Source of the DNA: Candidatus Zipacnadia bacterium
GTDB lineage: Bacteria; Armatimonadota; Zipacnadia; Zipacnadales; Zipacnadaceae
DNA: 10,036 nucleotides
Assembly (NCBI GenBank): GCA_029821455.1
Contig: JALGTI010000092.1
Location: 1-10,036, forward strand
Reading direction: 5' to 3'
Notes under the pieces: model-generated
Database searches by the model: none
What the model was told of the DNA's origin: nothing
Seen by the model: the letters and a program-made list of their open reading frames with translations, nothing else
Program-made: the position numbers and the translations under genes
In this document: piece by piece, positions 6,744 to 10,036 of the stretch
Layout: every line of letters begins with the position of its first letter
How positions within the stretch are numbered: the stretch's first letter is position 1

Positions 6744-7481
6744 TCAGCGAAGCTTCCGTACGCGGAACTTGCTGATGTAGGCTATGACTTTGGAGCCAAT
6801 GGCGCGGAAGCCCACCTTGCCGCCGGAGGGGATCTCGTCGGCAAGGTCGTCGGGCTCGGTGAAGCCGTGGGCAAGTTCGCCATTCACTCCGAGCTGGCAG
6901 AGCGGGCCGTCTTTGACGATGCGAATGTGGTAGGTGCGCCGCACTTCCTTACACAGGTCCGGGCCCTGGCTCATGAGGTGGAGACTCGGATTGCGGCGCC
7001 AGTTGGAGACCCCGGTGTGAGTCCCATCGTCATCGTAGCGGCTGACTGAGACGTGGTAGGAACGCATCGGGCAGTCGTCGGCGATGTAGTCCGCAAATAT
7101 GCCTTCCCGTGGGGGCAATTCTGTAATGACATCCTCACCGTTGAGGCCCTTCATCCCCACGAATGTGATGATTAGGCCGTTGCTGGTCTCCAGATGCAGG
7201 TCGTACTCCACGGCAATGCCGTCGGGGAAATTGTGCCTGCAGAAGGCCTGGCAGCCGACGCCGCCCTGCTGACTGCCAGTGCAGTCGAGGCATAAAACGC
7301 CGGGCTCGCTGATGGACATTCCTGGCAAGCCCTCATTATGCCAGTTTGAATCGGGTTTGCCCAAGGGCGTGGGTGACGAAGGTGCTGGGGGTTTGGCGCT
7401 GAGTAGCCAGAGCCCCCGACGCCCTGGACCGGGTGGAGGTTCTCGGAGGCACAACGGGTTCTGCGGGTCGAACGGAATCAC
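6744..7481 (-). CDS. DUF1961 (YesU-like) protein
   Basis: 245 residues from the GTG at 7481, whose GTGA (7481-7478) contains the TGA stop of the upstream heparinase-like gene; the longer reading from 7568 would simply overlap that gene. Family features in order: N8-PL, SNWHNEG (45-51), FPDGIAVEYD (85-94), GLIITFVGMKGLNGEDV (102-118), REGIFADY, SYHVSVSRYDDD, a strongly conserved-looking NWRRNPSLHLMSQGPDL, a 'hi.ivKdg' strand, and GGKVGFRAI near the end. These match the B. subtilis YesU pattern, a concanavalin-like beta-sandwich of about 220 residues encoded in a rhamnogalacturonan locus; its reaction is not established. No signal peptide is seen, so the protein is probably cytoplasmic. Residues 13-43 are an extra proline-rich segment that accounts for the added length. 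Confidence 0.85.
   Translation of the reverse strand: MIPFDPQNPLCLREPPPGPGRRGLWLLSAKPPAPSSPTPLGKPDSNWHNEGLPGMSISEPGVLCLDCTGSQQGGVGCQAFCRHNFPDGIAVEYDLHLETSNGLIITFVGMKGLNGEDVITELPPREGIFADYIADDCPMRSYHVSVSRYDDDGTHTGVSNWRRNPSLHLMSQGPDLCKEVRRTYHIRIVKDGPLCQLGVNGELAHGFTEPDDLADEIPSGGKVGFRAIGSKVIAYISKFRVRKLR
7361..7427. repeat. Nested imperfect inverted repeat inside the YesU-like gene
   Basis: The outer arms are CCAAGGGCGT (7361-7370) and ACGCCCTGG (7419-7427), with one unpaired base. The inner arms are GGGGGTTTGGC (7387-7397) and GCCAGAGCCCCC (7406-7417), with one bulge, around an 8-base loop. The whole lies within the codons for the proline-rich segment that YesU-like proteins otherwise lack. It could be a palindromic repeat inserted in frame, or an mRNA hairpin near the start of the gene. 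Confidence 0.5.
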
Positions 7482-10036
7482 CACCGAACGTCCACGGGCA
7501 CAGGGCCGTCCTTCGCTTGCCCCGGCACTCGAACGCGCTTCTGGATCTCCTCGCCGGTAGGCGACCACTGCGCAGGAATGCTCAGCAACACTTCAACGTC
7601 CTGCCCTGTGGCGTAGATCGGCAGCCCCTCCAGCGTCTCGTACCCCACGGGCGGGGAGGAGACCACGTGGGCACCCCTGTCGTCGCAGGTCAACGATAGG
7701 GATACGTCCCCGTCGGCGCGGAGGCGAACGCCGGCGTAGCGCAGCTCGGCGCCGCGGACGAGCAAGATGCTGCGGCACTGGCCGCGGGCGTCGGTCTCGA
7801 TGGCGCCGAAGCGTCCCTGCAACAGCCAGTCTCCCGGTCCCGAACCGGACTCGTAGAACGCCAGGCGCTTGCCTCCGTTCGCATGCGTGATCTCCACAGC
7901 CGCCGCGGCGTCCCCTGGCAGCAGGCTCACGCCGGTCGCCGTCGGCGTGTCGAAGTAGGCCTCATGTACGGCGACGAAGGGTGCGCTTGAGCCCTGGTGT
8001 CGCACCATCAGGCTGTGCCGGCCGGGGTGGGGGAAGGTGCTCAGAACGAAAGCGGTCTGTCCCGGCACGCCGGCTACTGTTACCCGCGAGAGTACGTCGC
8101 GCCGCCTGCCGGGATGCTCGGACTCGGGCTCGGCAGGAATGCGCCAGGTTGCCGTGAGGGTGTCGTCGGCGGCGCCGACCTTGTAGTCGGGCTCGCCCCG
8201 CATCACGTACAACGCTGGCTCGAAGCCGGTCTTGCTCTCCATAGGGATCGAGAGCACCGGGTCCTCCCCGACCCCGTGGTAGAACCAGTCATGCACCTTC
8301 CCGCCTTCCACACGGAAGATGTCCAGCAGGTACTCGTCGAACTGGCAGAGGAGGCGGCGGTAGATGTCGGTGTGCTCGTAGACCTTGTCGCCGTGGGCTT
8401 CGGCGATCTGGGCCGCGGGTAGATCGACGAAGGTGTCAATGTGCGGGATCCGCTCGTCCTTGAGGTAGTTGCCGTGGACCTGCGAGGTCTCGTCCACCGT
8501 CACCGTGTTGTGGGCGTAGGAGGCGCCGCTGTAGATGCGCTGATCTGGGTCGTTGTAGCGGGTAGGCTTCTCGCCGGTGAGCATGCGGTCGCGGGAGTAG
8601 GTGAGGAGATGGAGGCGGTCTCCGTGTGCGTGGCCGCTCCCCGGTTTCAGGGCATTCAGGCCGGCATACAGGCGGTTGCCGTTGGCCTCGCGCTTCAGCG
8701 CCACATAGCCGCTGGAGAGGTTGGCGCTCTGGTAGGGCACGGGCTTCTCCTCGATGGTGTCGGCCCCGTACATCAGACCGGTCAGCCCCCGGCTGCCCGC
8801 CCGCAGGGACGAGTAGGAGCCCACCTCATCGACATCCAGGTAGCGGTAGCCAATCTCCGCAGTGAGGGGGTAGGTGACGAGGCTGACGCGCCCGCCCATG
8901 TCGCCGAAGGGTGCCATGGTGAGGTCGGGGAAGGTCTGGGCGGTGAACCACTTGATGGCCCGGCGGAGCACGCGTGACCGGGAGTTCTGCGGGTCGGTCT
9001 CATCGTAGATCTCTGGTGGGAAGAGGTCCGGCATCTGCTGGGAGAGACGGTGGGCGAGCACGAACACACGGCAGTGAGGCCCGAGCGCATAGAGGTGGTA
9101 CGCACTGCAGAGGCCCCAGAAGGCCCCATCGTCGAGGTAGTTGTTGTCAGTAAGCCAGGCGATGCTGTGATGGTCCGGGCGCTTCTCCGGGGAGTACTCG
9201 CGGCGGCCGAAGGCCCAGTCCACGTAGTCGGTATCCTCGATGGCGCAACCCACCAGCGCGACGACGCCCAGATAGCTGTGCATATGGTTGTCGTTTGGGC
9301 TGCTGTCTTCCTCAACCCGAAACACCGAATCGCCCCAGTGCTTCAGCAGCTCCATCTGTATCTCGTGGTGCTCTTCCGGGCTGAAGAGCCCGTCCACATT
9401 CCTCAGCATCTCGTAGGCCTCCGCCAGGCCCTGCAGGATCGAGCAGTCGCCCTCCATGTTGTAGGTCCAGATTACGTGCTGGGTCCCGCTACCGAGCACG
9501 GGCAAGGGCTTGATGTGCTTGGCGAACAGCTTCAGGAGCCCGGCGCTGCGCTCCGCATAGGCGCGGTCGGCGCCGAGCGCGTGCAGGAGCGCTAACTGCT
9601 GGGTCGTGCGTGACATCGCCAGCAAGTACAAGCACCCCCAACCCTCGTAGAGAGTGCCGGCGTAGCTGGAATTCGGGGGCATCGCCGTGGAAGGCTGGTC
9701 GAGGGAGAAGGTCTTGCCGCACTGGCGGCAGGTGGCGTCTGTGTCGTTGAACGGATCGAACCGCAGTCCCCCTCGGCACTCGGGGCAGGTCATCAGCGTG
9801 TAGACCTGCATCTTCCGCTTGGGCATCAGCTCGTCGAGTCGTTCGAGGGGCTGCGCCAACCAAGGCTGCACGCCGGCGTCCAGATCCTCGACTACCTTGC
9901 GCGCCCAGTCGAGGGCCTCAGCCTTCCGGTTCATCTCGGCCAGCACTGCCCGGTCCAGAAGCCCGGCGGGATGCACCCACCTCTGCGCCCGGGCCGGCGC
10001 GATGTCGCTCTGCTTGATGCGCGCCGGGTCCGGGCC
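7478..10036 (-). CDS. Heparinase II/III-like polysaccharide lyase (5' end beyond window)
   Basis: At least 852 residues; the frame stays open to the right edge. The GTG at 9976 is unlikely to be the true start because the family-like 'HP..L ... eM..ka' opening begins just there and 20 further sensible codons precede it. Reading from the N-terminus there is a four-cysteine ribbon (CPEC at about 9788-9777, CRQC at about 9729-9718). An alpha/alpha-toroid half follows, with NDNHMHSYLG (about 9297-9268) as the likely active-site Asn/His segment. The beta-sandwich half carries SGHAHGD (about 8638-8618) and YAHNTVTVDETSQ (about 8520-8482), the typical C-terminal His/Asn signature. Family members cleave uronate-containing polysaccharides such as heparin, heparan sulfate or alginate by beta-elimination. 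The substrate here is unknown; the YesU and YetA context favours a plant- or algae-type acidic glycan. A signal peptide cannot be judged. It is first in a coupled pair with the YesU-like gene. Confidence 0.87.
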   Translation of the reverse strand, partial: GPDPARIKQSDIAPARAQRWVHPAGLLDRAVLAEMNRKAEALDWARKVVEDLDAGVQPWLAQPLERLDELMPKRKMQVYTLMTCPECRGGLRFDPFNDTDATCRQCGKTFSLDQPSTAMPPNSSYAGTLYEGWGCLYLLAMSRTTQQLALLHALGADRAYAERSAGLLKLFAKHIKPLPVLGSGTQHVIWTYNMEGDCSILQGLAEAYEMLRNVDGLFSPEEHHEIQMELLKHWGDSVFRVEEDSSPNDNHMHSYLGVVALVGCAIEDTDYVDWAFGRREYSPEKRPDHHSIAWLTDNNYLDDGAFWGLCSAYHLYALGPHCRVFVLAHRLSQQMPDLFPPEIYDETDPQNSRSRVLRRAIKWFTAQTFPDLTMAPFGDMGGRVSLVTYPLTAEIGYRYLDVDEVGSYSSLRAGSRGLTGLMYGADTIEEKPVPYQSANLSSGYVALKREANGNRLYAGLNALKPGSGHAHGDRLHLLTYSRDRMLTGEKPTRYNDPDQRIYSGASYAHNTVTVDETSQVHGNYLKDERIPHIDTFVDLPAAQIAEAHGDKVYEHTDIYRRLLCQFDEYLLDIFRVEGGKVHDWFYHGVGEDPVLSIPMESKTGFEPALYVMRGEPDYKVGAADDTLTATWRIPAEPESEHPGRRRDVLSRVTVAGVPGQTAFVLSTFPHPGRHSLMVRHQGSSAPFVAVHEAYFDTPTATGVSLLPGDAAAAVEITHANGGKRLAFYESGSGPGDWLLQGRFGAIETDARGQCRSILLVRGAELRYAGVRLRADGDVSLSLTCDDRGAHVVSSPPVGYETLEGLPIYATGQDVEVLLSIPAQWSPTGEEIQKRVRVPGQAKDGPVPVDVRW

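Noticed and set aside
7352..7460. CGGGTT at 7352-7357 and 7455-7460 as target-site duplication around the inverted repeat
   Set aside because: The copies are 103 bp apart, not a multiple of three, so a simple insertion with duplication would have broken the frame; a 6-bp match is easily chance.
7482..7568. Longer start at 7568 for the YesU-like gene
   Set aside because: The extra 29 residues overlap the end of the heparinase-like gene and show no family similarity; the GTGA overlap at 7481 explains the start better.
8441..9595. Plus-strand open frames of about 180 codons opposite the heparinase-like gene
   Set aside because: They read as valine-, alanine- and histidine-rich complements of the lyase codons, without domains or a plausible translation start.

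Overview
The window looks like chromosomal DNA of an uncultured, GC-rich, Sec-secreting bacterium that uses Shine-Dalgarno sequences (AAGGAGG, GAGGTGA). The mix of a YetA/PcRGLX-like polysaccharide lyase, a DUF1961 (YesU-like) protein, a heparinase II/III-like protein with a cysteine ribbon, and lineage-typical secreted unknowns suggests Armatimonadota or a planctomycete/lentisphaere-like heterotroph. This is inference only: there is no rRNA or other phylogenetic marker here.

Seven protein genes fill almost all of the window. From left to right: (1) the 5' part of a MacB/FtsX-like ABC transporter permease on the minus strand, running off the left edge; (2) a 312-residue secreted protein of unknown function on the minus strand just upstream of it; (3) a small four-helix membrane protein on the plus strand; (4) a large secreted YetA/PcRGLX-like (PL26-related) protein on the minus strand, ending 2 bp from the end of gene 3; (5) an MFS transporter on the plus strand, divergent from gene 4 across a 223-bp regulatory region with a near-consensus promoter and an inverted repeat; (6) a DUF1961/YesU-like protein on the minus strand; (7) a heparinase II/III-like polysaccharide lyase on the minus strand, running off the right edge. 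Genes 7 and 6 overlap by GTGA and are probably translationally coupled.

Genes 4 to 7 read as an acidic-polysaccharide (pectin/rhamnogalacturonan-like or other uronate glycan) scavenging locus. In this model a secreted exo-acting lyase trims the polymer, the MFS protein imports products, and the YesU-like protein and the heparinase-like lyase handle oligosaccharides or further acidic glycan. In Bacillus subtilis yesU and yetA lie in one rhamnogalacturonan locus, which supports the link. Here the PL11 lyases, the ABC importer and the SusCD pair are absent from the visible region.

The most unusual points are: the permease N-terminus seems to lack its first transmembrane helix, joined in frame at about position 374; the YesU-like gene carries a proline-rich insert that coincides with a nested inverted repeat; and the YetA-like protein has an extra N-terminal beta-sandwich module. 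I saw no tRNA, rRNA, CRISPR array, insertion sequence or phage gene. No gap between genes exceeds 300 bases.
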